A stretch of 64,000 nucleotides of DNA from Candidatus Thermochlorobacteriaceae bacterium (GTDB lineage Bacteria > Bacteroidota > Chlorobiia > Chlorobiales > Thermochlorobacteraceae): assembly GCA_029263855.1 (NCBI GenBank), contig JAJUFC010000013.1:43930-107929 (forward strand), written 5' to 3'. Position numbers and translations under genes: made by a program. The notes beneath the pieces are model-generated. The model worked only from the letters and a program-made list of their open reading frames with translations, did not search any database and was not told where the DNA came from. Below are positions 62,889-64,000 of the stretch, piece by piece. How positions within the stretch are numbered: the first letter of the stretch is position 1; the number at the start of each line of letters is the position of its first letter.

Positions 62889-64000
62889 TCACTCCTGTCT
62901 TCCTATGAAATAGTATGGTCTATCAATCCCTTGATAGGAACGACCAATGCCAATTATCGTTTTTCCCTTAACTGAAATACTATGAAAGACAACATCTGAG
63001 GGTAAGGTTGTAAATGTGTTCGAGAATATGTGCCAAGAAACCCCATTCCAGTGTGCTATCTTACCTTGACCTGTTAGAATGATATTTGAACCAGATGATG
63101 TTATAACTCTGGAATGTCCGACAGGTGCTCTAAGATGAGTTTGTAAAGTGAGATGTTGCGGAAAACCTTTTCTATCCCAACACTCTATCCTACCAGACCT
63201 TGCAACCCAAAACCGTTCCTCTTCATCACGACCCATTTTCCACTTACCTCCAAAAATTACTCCGAAAAAATCATATGGGTATGTGTATGGCGCGACTCTA
63301 TCAATGACAGACCATTGCGTGCCATCGTACTTCATTAAAATAGTGTTGAAATAAAATTGTCCGATACCCGTCACATAAACTTCGTTTGCGGAAAAGCCGA
63401 AAATAGAGAATAACTGCATGTTTTGAACTTCTTGCGGCACGGCTTGTTTCGTCCAAACCGAGCCGTTCCAGAAATACACCAAGCCGCTATCACCCACCGC
63501 CCATAAGTTATTCGGGTCAGAGCCCCACATGTCGTAGATGTAGGTATTGTAACCATATAGGTTTGTTGATGAAGGCGGCGGTGCATAGTGCGTTTTCCAA
63601 GTGCTACCATCGAAATGGGAAAATGGAATACCCGGAATAGCCGAGCCAAAGCCATTGGTCATCCTTAGAACCTTAGCTACCCAAATATCATTGTTACCGA
63701 ACCCATAAATCGCTCCGGCAATGCCGCCCAACTCATTGGATTCGCCGCGTCCAATGTTGGGCACATCTACCCACTCTGAGCCGTTCCACTTTATAATGCA
63801 ACGCCACGAGCGATTGGGGTCTGAACTGATGTTAATTGAGCCGACCGCATAAAAATTTGCGCTATCCGCCGCCCAAATGTCGTTGAGTTCTTGTCCGTAG
63901 TCGCCTAAGGTATCGGCGAACCAAGTAATGTTGTGCGAGGTGGTGTCATAGATAAGTTCCTCAGGCGGCGGTTCGGATTTTGTAGGCGGTTCATCTTTGC
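62889..64000 (-). CDS. Beta-propeller (kelch/WD-like) exported protein, 5' end outside the window
   Basis: The frame is open to base 64000, so the N-terminus is missing. About 370 codons are seen, starting with a polar Pro/Glu linker ('KDEPPTKSEPPPEE') such as follows a lipoprotein signal. Repeats of the form 'DIWAADSANFYAVG', 'NDIWVAKVLRM', 'NNLWAVGDSGLVYFWNGSVW' and 'NEVYVTGIGQFYF' build a propeller. The repeats resemble the photosystem-stability/glucosyltransferase-like propeller group. No catalytic residues are visible. It is richer in A+T than prfA. Function unknown. Confidence 0.8.
   Translation of the reverse strand, partial: KDEPPTKSEPPPEELIYDTTSHNITWFADTLGDYGQELNDIWAADSANFYAVGSINISSDPNRSWRCIIKWNGSEWVDVPNIGRGESNELGGIAGAIYGFGNNDIWVAKVLRMTNGFGSAIPGIPFSHFDGSTWKTHYAPPPSSTNLYGYNTYIYDMWGSDPNNLWAVGDSGLVYFWNGSVWTKQAVPQEVQNMQLFSIFGFSANEVYVTGIGQFYFNTILMKYDGTQWSVIDRVAPYTYPYDFFGVIFGGKWKMGRDEEERFWVARSGRIECWDRKGFPQHLTLQTHLRAPVGHSRVITSSGSNIILTGQGKIAHWNGVSWHIFSNTFTTLPSDVVFHSISVKGKTIIGIGRSYQGIDRPYYFIGRQE

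Noticed and set aside
1..64000. tRNA, rRNA, CRISPR array or intact mobile element
   Set aside because: I looked through the spacers and found no cloverleaf, no regular spaced repeats and no transposase or integrase.

Overview
The window reads as ordinary, densely coded chromosome from a green-phototroph relative in the Bacteroidota/Chlorobiota group. The lineage signals are: a short primary sigma factor of the Bacteroidetes/Chlorobi type with no region 1.1 (47992-48891); a BchP/ChlP-type geranylgeranyl reductase (38485-39636); a membrane protein resembling a DUF2499 plus DUF3593 fusion beside it; two-subunit 2-oxoacid:ferredoxin oxidoreductase genes (40451-43380); MenA; and several lipoproteins and outer-membrane proteins. 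A Chloroherpeton- or Thermochlorobacter-like organism would fit, but this is inference from gene content, not a phylogeny. I see no rRNA, tRNA, CRISPR array, prophage or intact insertion sequence.

Layout. 1-9474: the 3' part of an RqcH/NFACT gene, an AT-richer restriction-modification pair, pcm, an ArsC-like protein, YajQ, a DUF4174 protein, then leftward genes for an ABC exporter, phosphoglycerate mutase and a peroxiredoxin, a Uma2 protein and a [2Fe-2S] protein. 9543-13359: a leftward run, aldehyde dehydrogenase to glycosyltransferase to DNA adenine methylase, each joined by a 4-bp overlap. 13376-18493: two surface or lipoprotein-like genes and a 1125-residue peptidase-MA/TolB-propeller/Omp85 fusion. 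18613-22682: a small unknown gene, an EVE protein and a TauE-type exporter, then atpA-atpG. 22760-27621: a DUF4856-type lipoprotein, a repeat-bearing spacer, a permuted ATP-grasp protein, L27/L21 and a diguanylate cyclase. 28003-30813: exbB-exbD-exbD-tonB. 31339-36935: serine dehydratase beta subunit, an SDR enzyme, an acetyltransferase and a methyltransferase next to a truncated hybrid sensor kinase and a lone receiver. 37103-43380: cinA, bchP, the DUF2499/DUF3593 protein and korA-korB. 43432-48891: a SpoIIE-type phosphatase and a divergent GAF-GGDEF-like protein, two bacterial-microcompartment vertex proteins and rpoD. 49084-62710: a double-receiver protein, YqeY, a close-packed run DivIVA-hutI-hutG-lptB-menA-oxidoreductase, scpB-rluB-TPR lipoprotein, and pstA-GT2-SMR-prfA. 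62889-64000: a beta-propeller protein cut by the window edge.

How the genes work together. The centre carries phototrophy and low-potential carbon metabolism (bchP, korAB) with TonB energisation of the outer membrane. Signalling is rich (two GGDEF-like proteins, YajQ, a PP2C phosphatase, receivers, a hybrid kinase), and several of these proteins lack canonical active-site residues. Envelope biogenesis is served by LptB, the Omp85 fusion, glycosyltransferases and lipoproteins. Many genes start with GTG or TTG. Shine-Dalgarno sequences are clear only for some (tonB, bchP, korA, korB and the lone receiver).
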